From a virus, in the IMG/VR virus record IMGVR_UViG_3300048003_000453, positions 1-37,062 of that record: DNA of 37,062 nt. One strand, 5' to 3'. Positions 26,718 through 34,762 of this stretch are shown here, piece after piece (position 1 is the stretch's first letter; each line of letters starts with the position of its first letter). The notes below the pieces were generated by a model. It saw only the letters and a list, made by a program, of their open reading frames with translations. It had not been told where the DNA came from and did not search any database. A program made the translations under genes and the position numbers.

Positions 26718-26728
26718 AGTGTATATAT
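26718..26728 (+). promoter_or_regulatory. Putative late promoter motif AAGTGTATATA
   Basis: AAGTGTATATATAAATA lies 9 nt before the PhoH-like gene. It fits the AGTGTA core and also contains TATAAATA, the T4-type late consensus. Confidence 0.5.
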
Positions 26729-26736
26729 AAATACAT

Positions 26737-27453
26737 ATGGCCCGAAAACAAGCGGTGAAAGAGAAGGCTCCATTTGACTTAATGGCGGATTTTGAGAGAT
26801 CAATTAAGTTTAATAAGAGGAGATTTAGATTCAGCCCCAAACAAAAGCGGTTTCTAGAGTTAGTATTGAGTGAAGATTCGAAAATAATCTTCGTATCTGG
26901 TCCTGCGGGAAGTTCAAAGACTTACATGTCCTTATATGGCATGTTAAAACTCATGGAGGAAGATTTCAGTAAGGATATTTTGTATGTCCGAAGTATTGCT
27001 GAGAGTGCGGATAGGGGATTAGGCAGTCTACCCGGAGATATTACAGAGAAGTTCGACCCATTTCTTGGTCCTCTCTATGATAAAATGGAAGAAATAGTCG
27101 CTCCCGGCGATGCAACCTTCTTGAAACAGAAAGGAAAGATATCTGCAGTACCGATAAACTTCCTGAGAGGCGCTAGTTGGCAAAATAAGTTGGTTTTCGC
27201 TGATGAAGCGCAGAACTTTACTTTGAAAGAGTTAACTACTTTGATCACCCGTATAGGGGAAGACAGTAAAATCATCATAGGTGGTGACTTTTTTCAAAGT
27301 GATATCAACGGAAAGAGCGGTTTTAACCCAATGTTCAACAAATTCGATGATGACGAGTCGGAAGATATGGGAATTCATACGTTTAGCTTCAATGAAAGCG
27401 ATATTGTGCGTAGTAAAATACTAAAATTCATTATTAAAAAGCTAGAAAGCTAA
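26737..27453 (+). CDS. phoH: PhoH-like P-loop ATPase
   Basis: 238 residues. FVSGPAGSSKTYM holds Walker A (55-62); KLVFADEAQN (151-160) is Walker B with the DEAQN typical of PhoH; RSIAESADRGLGSLPGD and IIGGDFFQSDI match further PhoH motifs. PhoH-like genes are widespread in marine phages; the product is an RNA helicase/ATPase-like protein of unsettled role. Here it is placed with the late sigma factor and terminase. Confidence 0.9.
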   Translation: MARKQAVKEKAPFDLMADFERSIKFNKRRFRFSPKQKRFLELVLSEDSKIIFVSGPAGSSKTYMSLYGMLKLMEEDFSKDILYVRSIAESADRGLGSLPGDITEKFDPFLGPLYDKMEEIVAPGDATFLKQKGKISAVPINFLRGASWQNKLVFADEAQNFTLKELTTLITRIGEDSKIIIGGDFFQSDINGKSGFNPMFNKFDDDESEDMGIHTFSFNESDIVRSKILKFIIKKLES

Positions 27454-27457
27454 AAAT

Positions 27458-27470
27458 AGTGTAATAAATA
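27458..27470 (+). promoter_or_regulatory. Putative late promoter motif AGTGTAATAAATA
   Basis: AGTGTAATAAATA just after the PhoH stop codon, 24 nt before the zinc-ribbon gene. It is one of the best matches in the window. Confidence 0.6.
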
Positions 27471-27494
27471 TACATTACTAATATAATAAATGAG

Positions 27495-27815
27495 ATGAGT
27501 CACATGTTTTGTTCTGATTGTGGGGTTAAGATTGAATATAATTTTGCAAAACCTAATTTTTGTTCCAAATGCGGGGCAAATTTTGGTTCTGTAGGTCAAT
27601 CTAACGCAAGAGTTGCTGAGCCAGCTCGAAAAAAGGCATCTGCAGTTTCTGATGATGAAACTGATGCTGAATTTGTCCCTGATATTCGGGGTCTAGATGT
27701 TGAAATTTATAATAATAAATCTTTTACTATTGGTTCTCTCGCAGGACAAAATACACCGCCAGACTTTAAGGGGAAGGGTTCATATGGCTTAGATGAATTT
27801 ACTTCCAATCCTTAA
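27495..27815 (+). CDS. Zinc-ribbon protein
   Basis: 106 residues. MFCSDCGVKIEYNFAKPNFCSKCGANFG is a C-x2-C...C-x2-C zinc ribbon at the N-terminus; the rest is acidic and partly disordered. Its stop overlaps the sigma-factor ATG (TAATG), so the two are coupled. A role as transcription co-factor of the sigma factor is a reasonable guess, not shown. Confidence 0.6.
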   Translation: MSHMFCSDCGVKIEYNFAKPNFCSKCGANFGSVGQSNARVAEPARKKASAVSDDETDAEFVPDIRGLDVEIYNNKSFTIGSLAGQNTPPDFKGKGSYGLDEFTSNP

Positions 27816-28495
27816 TGGACGAAAAGAAAAAATATGAAGACTTCCAAGATCTAATAGACCTAGCTGTAAAAAAGCAAAAATCTAGATGGCGCTTAGACGC
27901 AATTAAGTGGTTTGATTTTGAAGACGTAGAGCAGGTTGTGAAATCTCATATTGCCCAGAAGTGGCATATGTGGGATCAAACAAGACCTCTTGAGCCTTGG
28001 TTAAGTCGAGTGATTACCAATAGGATGTGGAATCTTATAAGGAATCATTATGGTTCTTATATAAAACCTTGTTCTACATGTATCCACGCTAGAGACGAGT
28101 TATGCGCCAAAACAAAGAGTGGTAATCAAGATGTTAGCTGTAAAGATTTTGCTAAATGGTCAAAAAAGAAAAAATATGGCTTAGAGCTTAAAACAGCCGG
28201 GAGTTTGGATGAAACCGACTCAATCGGCAATGTTAAGTGTAATTCTCATTTTGATTATGAAGGCAACATAGAAAAGTTAAATCAAGAAATGAGCAACAGA
28301 CTTAGCGAAAAACATTTTACTGCATATCATATGTTGTACTTTGAAGAATGTTCTGAGGAAGATATTGCTATTTTTATGGGATATAAGATCACAGACGCAA
28401 CTCGCAAGACAGGATACCGTCAGGTTAAGAATCTAAAAAATAAATTTCAAGAAATGGCGATATCAATATTGAAACAAGAAGACCCGAAAAAATGA
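27815..28495 (+). CDS. Phage RNA polymerase sigma factor with Cys-rich insertion
   Basis: 226 residues. Region 2-like: FEDVEQVVKSHIAQKWHMWD and EPWLSRVITNRMWNLIRNHYG (about 35-80). Region 4-like: LSEKHFTAYHMLYFEECSEEDIAIFMGY through GYRQVKNLKNKF (about 165-215). In between, CSTCIHARDELCAK and VSCKDF place four cysteines (about 86, 89, 97, 109), probably a zinc knuckle not found in ordinary ECF sigma factors. Likely the late sigma factor, in the manner of T4 gp55, that recognises AGTGTAATWA. It overlaps the next gene by 4 nt. Confidence 0.75.
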   Translation: MDEKKKYEDFQDLIDLAVKKQKSRWRLDAIKWFDFEDVEQVVKSHIAQKWHMWDQTRPLEPWLSRVITNRMWNLIRNHYGSYIKPCSTCIHARDELCAKTKSGNQDVSCKDFAKWSKKKKYGLELKTAGSLDETDSIGNVKCNSHFDYEGNIEKLNQEMSNRLSEKHFTAYHMLYFEECSEEDIAIFMGYKITDATRKTGYRQVKNLKNKFQEMAISILKQEDPKK

Positions 28496-29541
28496 AATTA
28501 ACAAAAGAGCAGCAGAAATTTTTGGAGGAAAACGCTAAAGATATGTTAGACCTCAATGATCTGACACAAAAATGCTTTAAAGATGATAAATTAGATGGCC
28601 GCAACAAAGAGGGGAGGGCTGTAAGAAAGTTTTTGATTGAGAATGATATTGATTATAAAACAACAGCTAGAGCGCCAACAGATAAAATAGACTTAACAGA
28701 TCAACAAAAAGAATTCATATTGGATCAAGCGCAAGAAGGTTTGTCTTCCCTTGAGATAGCAAAGCTAATATTCCCTCAAAAAATAATAAAACCTCTAAGT
28801 AATGAGCAAAGAACAGTGCTTTCTTACATTCATGAGATAAATCCTGATTTTATTCCATCGCAAGAGTCTGGCGCGGTCAATGATTATTCATCACCGAAAA
28901 GTGCGAGTAGAATCGTAAAGAAAATAAATGATGCTACAGGTATAGGTTTGGAGGAGAGTAAACTGAATAGGCAAAAACAAATTTGCATAGAGAAACTTCG
29001 CATTAACTTGTCCAATAGCAGATTTTTAAAAATCATCAATAATTATTTAAATAAGCAAGACAGGGATCTGTTCGAGCAAGAGTTTATCCGGTTAAGTTGG
29101 GATAAGCCCGATTTAACCGCTGACGAACTCAATCTATACTTAAACGTATGTAAAGAAGTTATTAACTTAGAGGTTGTTTCGGCGCATCTTAATAAACTTA
29201 ATGATATGTTCGATGTCGCAGACGATCAAACTGAAATGACTGTCCGGTTAGCTGAGATTATCAAAGCTAAATCACAAGAATATCATCAATGTGAGACCCG
29301 TATTGAGAATTTGACGAAAAAACTTCAAGGCGACCGTGCGGAGCGCATGAAGAAGAATCAAAAAGATAATGCTTCGTTTTTAGCTATTGTTCATATGTTC
29401 CAAGAAGAGGAAGAACGAAAGAATATGGTTCGTATGGCAGAGATGCAGAAAAAATTAATTAAAGAAGAAGCCGAGCGGATGGAGGGTATGGCGGAGTGGA
29501 AGGCTAGAATCTTAGGTATAAGCAAAGATGATGCAATTTGA
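28492..29541 (+). CDS. Hypothetical protein before terminase; possible small-terminase-like role
   Basis: 349 residues. Repeated helix-turn-helix-like stretches (for example LTDQQKEFILDQAQEGLSSLEIAKLIF at about 66-92), then a helical middle and a long charged coiled coil (about 250-335). HTH repeats plus coiled coil directly upstream of the large terminase would suit a small terminase or DNA-recognition subunit, but no family is recognised. The stop overlaps the start of the ERCC4 gene. Confidence 0.5.
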   Translation: MKLTKEQQKFLEENAKDMLDLNDLTQKCFKDDKLDGRNKEGRAVRKFLIENDIDYKTTARAPTDKIDLTDQQKEFILDQAQEGLSSLEIAKLIFPQKIIKPLSNEQRTVLSYIHEINPDFIPSQESGAVNDYSSPKSASRIVKKINDATGIGLEESKLNRQKQICIEKLRINLSNSRFLKIINNYLNKQDRDLFEQEFIRLSWDKPDLTADELNLYLNVCKEVINLEVVSAHLNKLNDMFDVADDQTEMTVRLAEIIKAKSQEYHQCETRIENLTKKLQGDRAERMKKNQKDNASFLAIVHMFQEEEERKNMVRMAEMQKKLIKEEAERMEGMAEWKARILGISKDDAI

Positions 29542-30547
29542 ATGTCAAGAGTGCGGAAAGACCTTTGAATCGCAGAGAGGGCTTCACATGCACATTAAAG
29601 CGCATAATATGCTCCTAGGTGAGTATTACGTCAAACATTACCCACGTTTTGACAAACTGACGGAGAAGCCTATAGAATTTAAAAACGCCAAGCAATACTT
29701 CTCTATGGACTTCAATAGTTCTGAAAATATGAGGCGTTGGTGTTTGAAAGCGCCAGAAGATGAAACAAAAAAATATGTATTGGAGAAATTTCAAAAACGA
29801 CTAGAAAAAAAGAACCTAAGACTCGGTCCATCTAGTTTATACCTCAAGACCGGGGATTGGCCGACGTTAGACATAATTAAGAAACTTTTCGGAAGCTACA
29901 CGGCATTATGTAATACGTTAGGGATTGAGCCAGCATATAATAAAAATTTGTGTGAGGAGTTTTTTGAAAACTGTAATAATGCGGAGATATGGATCGATAC
30001 TAGGGAAAACAAACCTTTGTCTTTCGAAAACTCTCTTATTCATAAATTAGATTTTGGTGATTATACTCTGCCCCCACAAAACTATACATATACTCATGTT
30101 GAACGTAAATCCTTTAGTGACTTTGCAGCTACAGTAACAAATGGCTATGATAGGTTTTTGAGAGAGATAGAACGATGCGAGAGTTTGAGGTGTTATTTAT
30201 TTATTGTTGTTGAGGCTGATTATAGAGATCTTTTTAAAATAAATCAGTCAGTTTATAAAAAATTTAATATGAAGTATGTTTTCAGTCGCCTTCGGGCTAT
30301 TGAGGAACAATTTAGTGGCTGCTGCCAATTTGTGTTCAGCGGCTCTAGGAAAGATAGTGAAGAATTAATACCCAAGATCCTTCATTGTGGTAAAAAACTC
30401 TGGAAAGTTGATTTACAATATTTTTGGGAAAAAGAATTAGAAAAAAATGGCTTGGATAGACGGGAATCAGGAACTCTACAAGAAATTCAAGGAAGTAAAC
30501 CAAGAGGTTCTTTCAAAAGAAGGTTATATCGAAGAAGGAGAGGCTAA
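29528..30547 (+). CDS. C2H2 zinc finger-ERCC4 nuclease fusion
   Basis: 339 residues. The N-terminus has a classical C2H2 finger (C6-x2-C9-x12-H22-x3-H26: FECQECGKTFESQRGLHMHI). The C-terminal half has an ERCC4/XPF nuclease core: IDTRE (156-160), GD (177-178) and VERKSFSDF (191-199), then GYDRFLREIERC. XPF-type nucleases cut branched DNA near ss/ds junctions. Position before the terminase suggests resolving branched concatemers before packaging, the job of endonuclease VII in T4. The last 101 bp overlap the terminase gene and code for an Arg-rich tail. Confidence 0.8.
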   Translation: MMQFECQECGKTFESQRGLHMHIKAHNMLLGEYYVKHYPRFDKLTEKPIEFKNAKQYFSMDFNSSENMRRWCLKAPEDETKKYVLEKFQKRLEKKNLRLGPSSLYLKTGDWPTLDIIKKLFGSYTALCNTLGIEPAYNKNLCEEFFENCNNAEIWIDTRENKPLSFENSLIHKLDFGDYTLPPQNYTYTHVERKSFSDFAATVTNGYDRFLREIERCESLRCYLFIVVEADYRDLFKINQSVYKKFNMKYVFSRLRAIEEQFSGCCQFVFSGSRKDSEELIPKILHCGKKLWKVDLQYFWEKELEKNGLDRRESGTLQEIQGSKPRGSFKRRLYRRRRG

Positions 30548-32312
30548 GCTCCTTCTATATAAATTTCTTAGGGATAATCCTTCATTTACCTGTGAGTTAT
30601 TCACGGGTGTGAAGTTATTTCCCTTTCAGCATATGGCCATCAAATCTATGATGGAGACAGACTACTTTTTAGGAATCTGGAGTCGAGGCATGAGTAAATC
30701 ATTCTCAACTGCTGTATTTGCCATCTTAGATGCTATTATGAATCAAGGAGTCCAGATAGGTATCATATCTAAGTCTTTTCGTCAGGCTAAGATGATTTTC
30801 AAAAAGATTGAAGATATTGCTAAAAGCCCTAAAGCAGAGTTTCTATCTCAATGCATAACTAGGACATCTAAAATGAATGATGAATGGGTTATGGAAATAG
30901 GCACTAGTAGTATCAGAGCGTTACCTTTGGGTGACGGAGAAAAGCTGCGAGGCTTCCGATTCCAGAGAATGATCATAGATGAGCTTCTCCTGATGCCTGA
31001 GAAGATTTTCAACGAGGTTATCATGCCATTCCTATCTGTCGTTGAGAATCCAACTGAGCGCCAAGAAACGTATGATATCGAGACGAAGATGATCAAAGAG
31101 GGAGAGATGGAGGAAAACGAAAGGACTCGTTGGCCAAATAACAAAATTATTGGTTTATCTTCTGCGTCCTACAAATTTGAATACCTTTATAAGCTTTATC
31201 AACAATATGAGAGCTTAATCATTAATGAAAACAAGCAAGACGGCGCTCATCGTGTGATTATGCATTTTAGTTATGATTGCGCCCCTGATCAGCTATATGA
31301 TCAAAATTTGATTAATCAATCTAAATCAACAATGAGTCAGTCTCAGTTTGATCGAGAGTTTGGAGCTGTGTTTACAGATGATAGCTCTGGTTACTTCAAA
31401 GTTAGTAAAATGGCTTCTTGTACTATTCCTGATGGAGAAGGTCAATGTGTCGAGGTTATTGGAGATCCCTCCTCAAAATACATATTGGCATTTGACCCCT
31501 CTTGGTCTGAGAGTGAAAGCTCAGATGATTTTGCTATACTCGTGATAAAAGTCCACCCAGATACTAGGAAAGGCACTGTAGTGCATAGCTATGCTGTTTC
31601 TGGTTCTAGCTTACAAACGCACATAAGATATATGGCATATCTGTTAACCCACTTCAATATTGAGATGGTCGTAGGTGACTACAATGGAGGTGTCCAGTTT
31701 TTGAGCGCGTGTAAGGAAAGCGGTATATTTAAAAAAGAAAAATTAAAAATAGATACTGTAGAGGCTGAATTAGATAACCCGAAAGATTATCAGAAAGGTA
31801 TTAGACAACTAAAAAACTCAATAGATAAATCTTCTAGAAAATATGTGTTTTTAAGGAAGCCTAGTTCTACATGGATTCGTTTTGCTAATGAGAGCTTGCA
31901 ATCTGCATTTGATCATAAACGGATATTCTTCGCTGGTTCAGCTATGGATGAGAACTACAACTTGCAGAGAAAAGCTAATATACCCATTGAGAATTTAAAG
32001 TTCTTGAGAAATCAAGATGTGGAAGAAAAAAATAAAGGAGCTAAGATGATCGATTTTGTAGAGCATCAGAGAGATATGATGGATCTTATGAAAGTACAAT
32101 GTGCTTTAGTGCAGGTAACGACATCTCCACAAGGGACGCAAAGTTTTGATCTCCCACCCAACTTAAGGAAGCAGCGGGGAGCCGATAAAGCCCGGAAAGA
32201 TTCATATTCTGCCTTGGTTCTAGGTAACTGGGCCATGAATGTTTACTTCGATATGTTAGAGGATAATGGGTCTTCAGTTACAGAAACTTTCACCCCAATG
32301 TTTATTTCTTAA
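30447..32312 (+). CDS. terL: Terminase large subunit
   Basis: 621 residues. ATPase: IWSRGMSKSFS (about 77-87) is a Walker A of the R-G-x-x-K-S type, and MIIDELLLM (175-183) is Walker B plus catalytic Glu. Nuclease: ILAFDPSWSESESSDD (D350), VVGDYNG (D411) and the late KMIDFVEHQRDMMD give the RNase H-like acidic triad. It packages DNA into proheads. The start at 30447 lies inside the ERCC4 gene; no later Met preserves the N-terminal region before Walker A so well. Confidence 0.92.
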   Translation: MAWIDGNQELYKKFKEVNQEVLSKEGYIEEGEAKLLLYKFLRDNPSFTCELFTGVKLFPFQHMAIKSMMETDYFLGIWSRGMSKSFSTAVFAILDAIMNQGVQIGIISKSFRQAKMIFKKIEDIAKSPKAEFLSQCITRTSKMNDEWVMEIGTSSIRALPLGDGEKLRGFRFQRMIIDELLLMPEKIFNEVIMPFLSVVENPTERQETYDIETKMIKEGEMEENERTRWPNNKIIGLSSASYKFEYLYKLYQQYESLIINENKQDGAHRVIMHFSYDCAPDQLYDQNLINQSKSTMSQSQFDREFGAVFTDDSSGYFKVSKMASCTIPDGEGQCVEVIGDPSSKYILAFDPSWSESESSDDFAILVIKVHPDTRKGTVVHSYAVSGSSLQTHIRYMAYLLTHFNIEMVVGDYNGGVQFLSACKESGIFKKEKLKIDTVEAELDNPKDYQKGIRQLKNSIDKSSRKYVFLRKPSSTWIRFANESLQSAFDHKRIFFAGSAMDENYNLQRKANIPIENLKFLRNQDVEEKNKGAKMIDFVEHQRDMMDLMKVQCALVQVTTSPQGTQSFDLPPNLRKQRGADKARKDSYSALVLGNWAMNVYFDMLEDNGSSVTETFTPMFIS

Positions 32313-32338
32313 CTTTTAAAAGTTAGAAAGTTACTTTT

Positions 32339-32350
32339 GGTGTAATATAA
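32339..32350 (+). promoter_or_regulatory. Putative late promoter motif GGTGTAATATAA
   Basis: GGTGTAATATAATTATA, 7 nt before the portal gene, preceded by a 14-bp palindrome AACTTTTAAAAGTT (32311-32324). It repeats the sequence found before the holin-like gene (GGTGTAATATA). Confidence 0.6.
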
Positions 32351-32357
32351 TTATACA

Positions 32358-34334
32358 ATGGCTAGGAAGTATACAAAAAAATCTGATTACTGGAAAAAAT
32401 TCCAAAGCAACAATAGTTTGCAGCAATTATCTCAAGCTCGAAACACTGAAGAGTCTTACACTCCAGAGCTATTAGGTGAATCTTTTTACACCTCTGACGC
32501 TTCCTATAAAAAAGTGTCTAAAGCTAGGACTAACAGGGCGGGGACTACTAATTCCGCTAGAGTTAACTCTTCAGCTATGAGAACAACTATAGATAGGTTT
32601 TCTAGTATCCGTAAAGGGTTACTGCCTTATGAGTATGCCGGAGATGGAGTGAATGTCCGGGAAGGTATTGAACTTTGTCAAAAAGCTTATGCTAATGTCG
32701 CGGTGTTCAGAAATGCTATAGATGTTATGTCTGAGTTCGCAAACACAGAGATTTATCTAGAGGGCGGCTCTAAAAAAAGCAGGGAGTTCTTCCAGCAGTT
32801 TTTCAAACGTATTAATTTACAAAATTTAAAAGATCAGTATTTCCGTGAATACTACCGCAGCGGTAATATCTTTCTTTATCGGTTTGACGGAGAGTTTGAA
32901 GCTGAAGATTACGCCCGGTTAATGAATCAGGTTGGAGCTATCAACCCAACAGCAAACAAAATACCAGTAAAGTATGTTGTCCTTAACCCTTTCGATATCG
33001 TATCTAAAAGGGCTACGACATTCAATGTCGGGGCATATGAGAAAGTTCTTTCTGAGTATGAGCTTTCTAGATTACAAAACCCCGCTACAGAGGAAGACCA
33101 ATTAGTTTATGATGCTTTAGATCCTGAAATGAAGAAGCTTGTGAAAGATGGTTCTTATTATACAGATGGTATTAAAGTCGAGTTAGATCCTAAGCGTCTG
33201 AGCTTTTCATTCTACAAGAAACAAGATTATGAGCCGTTTGCTATACCATTTGGTTATCCAGTTTTAGAAGACATCAACGCTAAGCTTGAGCTTAAGAAGA
33301 TGGACCAAGCAATTACTCGTACCGTGGAGAATGTTATACTTCTTATCACTATGGGTGCTGAACCTGATAAAGGAGGCGTTAATGCTAATAACATCAACGC
33401 CATGCAACATTTATTTAAAAATGAGAGTGTTGGCCGAGTCTTAGTTTCTGACCATACGACAAAAGCTGATTTTGTTATCCCAGATCTTAATAAAGTTCTG
33501 GGGCCAGCTAAATATCAAATACTCAATGAGGATATCAAGCAAGGTCTTCAGAATATTGTTGTCGGGGATGAAAAATATAATTCTACTCAAGTCAAAGCTC
33601 AAATATTCATTGACCGCCTCAAAGAGGCTAGGAACTGCTTCTTGAATGATTTCTTACAAAAAGAAATAAAAAGAATCGCTAATAGTTTAGGTTTTAAATC
33701 ATATCCGACCGCAACCATGAAGGATATTGATATGAGAGATGAGACGCAGCTTATGCGTGTATCTACCCGCCTTATGGAGCTTGGAATTCTTACACCTCAA
33801 CAAGGTATGCAGATGTTCCACAATGGTCAGTTCCCAAATGCCGAAGATATAGCTCCTGCACAAAGCAGGTTTATCGAACAGCGTAAAGAAGGCTTCTATA
33901 ACCCTATCGTTGGAGGTGTTCCAATGATAGAAGACGAGATCTCTGAAAAGTCTCAAACCCCTGAAGCTGCGGGTAGACCTCATGGTACTACAACAGTAGA
34001 GAAAGATAAGGTATCTAATGCTGAATATTCCAGAAGCGATATCCAAAATACTATTTACTCTATAGAAGCTTTTAATTCTTTGGCTACAGACAGTGCTAAA
34101 GAAAAATTTGGAGAAACTTTAAATGAGCAACAAGAAGAGATGGTCGCGAAACTTTGCGAGTCGATTATATGCTCTACAGAAAAGCAAAATTGGAACCAAA
34201 CCTTAGAAGCTTGTATAGAAAATTTCGAACTTATCGAAGAATTAAATGTAATGAATGAAGTTTTAAGTGTAGCTAATAAGCATAACCTAGAAGTTTATCC
34301 ATCAGCAATATTATATCACAGTCATGAAAATTGA
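32358..34334 (+). CDS. Portal protein
   Basis: 658 residues, typical length for large myovirus-type portals. Basic N-terminus, then a core with VREGIELCQKAYANVAVFRNAIDVMSEFAN, YYRSGNIFLYRFDGEF, and KRLSFSFYKKQDYEPFAIPFGYPVLEDINAKLELKKMD, the long helix region seen in T4-like portals. A ring of 12 would form the DNA entry vertex and dock the terminase. Overlaps the next gene by 11 nt. Confidence 0.85.
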   Translation: MARKYTKKSDYWKKFQSNNSLQQLSQARNTEESYTPELLGESFYTSDASYKKVSKARTNRAGTTNSARVNSSAMRTTIDRFSSIRKGLLPYEYAGDGVNVREGIELCQKAYANVAVFRNAIDVMSEFANTEIYLEGGSKKSREFFQQFFKRINLQNLKDQYFREYYRSGNIFLYRFDGEFEAEDYARLMNQVGAINPTANKIPVKYVVLNPFDIVSKRATTFNVGAYEKVLSEYELSRLQNPATEEDQLVYDALDPEMKKLVKDGSYYTDGIKVELDPKRLSFSFYKKQDYEPFAIPFGYPVLEDINAKLELKKMDQAITRTVENVILLITMGAEPDKGGVNANNINAMQHLFKNESVGRVLVSDHTTKADFVIPDLNKVLGPAKYQILNEDIKQGLQNIVVGDEKYNSTQVKAQIFIDRLKEARNCFLNDFLQKEIKRIANSLGFKSYPTATMKDIDMRDETQLMRVSTRLMELGILTPQQGMQMFHNGQFPNAEDIAPAQSRFIEQRKEGFYNPIVGGVPMIEDEISEKSQTPEAAGRPHGTTTVEKDKVSNAEYSRSDIQNTIYSIEAFNSLATDSAKEKFGETLNEQQEEMVAKLCESIICSTEKQNWNQTLEACIENFELIEELNVMNEVLSVANKHNLEVYPSAILYHSHEN

Positions 34335-34761
34335 TCCAGAACAAATTGAAGTACCCCTTGAAAAAACTGTTAGTTTTAAAAATGGGGAAGCTGAAGTCTC
34401 AATCGCTAGTAAGTATAAAGGCTCAGAAGCGGGTTTATATAAATCTTATATGAGCATGTGTGCATCAGACGACAAAGCCCTTACCGATACCGAAGGTATG
34501 GATAAAAACTCCACCTACGCCGCTTGTGCTGTAAAATACGACAAAATGCGAGCTATGATGACGGAAGAAGGTAAAGGAGAATTAACTGATAAACAGAAAA
34601 AACTTCCACCCGCTATCCAGAAAGCTATTTTAGAGAAAATGAAAAAAGATGGCAAACTTAGCAAAGAAGAGTCTGAAGCAGCTATTAAAAAGCTCTTATC
34701 AAAAGATGATAAAAAAGAGTCTGATCCAAAGGGTGAAAAAATTGATGTCAAGGAAGGATAA
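34324..34761 (+). CDS. Head-module protein of unknown function
   Basis: 145 residues. SEAGLYKSYMSMCASDD and STYAACAVKYDKM show the Cys-spaced module also seen in the 5341-5865 product; the C-terminus is highly charged and helical (KDGKLSKEESEAAIKKLLSKDD). It lies between portal and protease and ends 1 nt before the latter's start, overlapping its ribosome-binding site. A capsid accessory or scaffold-like role is inferred. Confidence 0.5.
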   Translation: MKIDPEQIEVPLEKTVSFKNGEAEVSIASKYKGSEAGLYKSYMSMCASDDKALTDTEGMDKNSTYAACAVKYDKMRAMMTEEGKGELTDKQKKLPPAIQKAILEKMKKDGKLSKEESEAAIKKLLSKDDKKESDPKGEKIDVKEG

Positions 34762-34762
34762 A

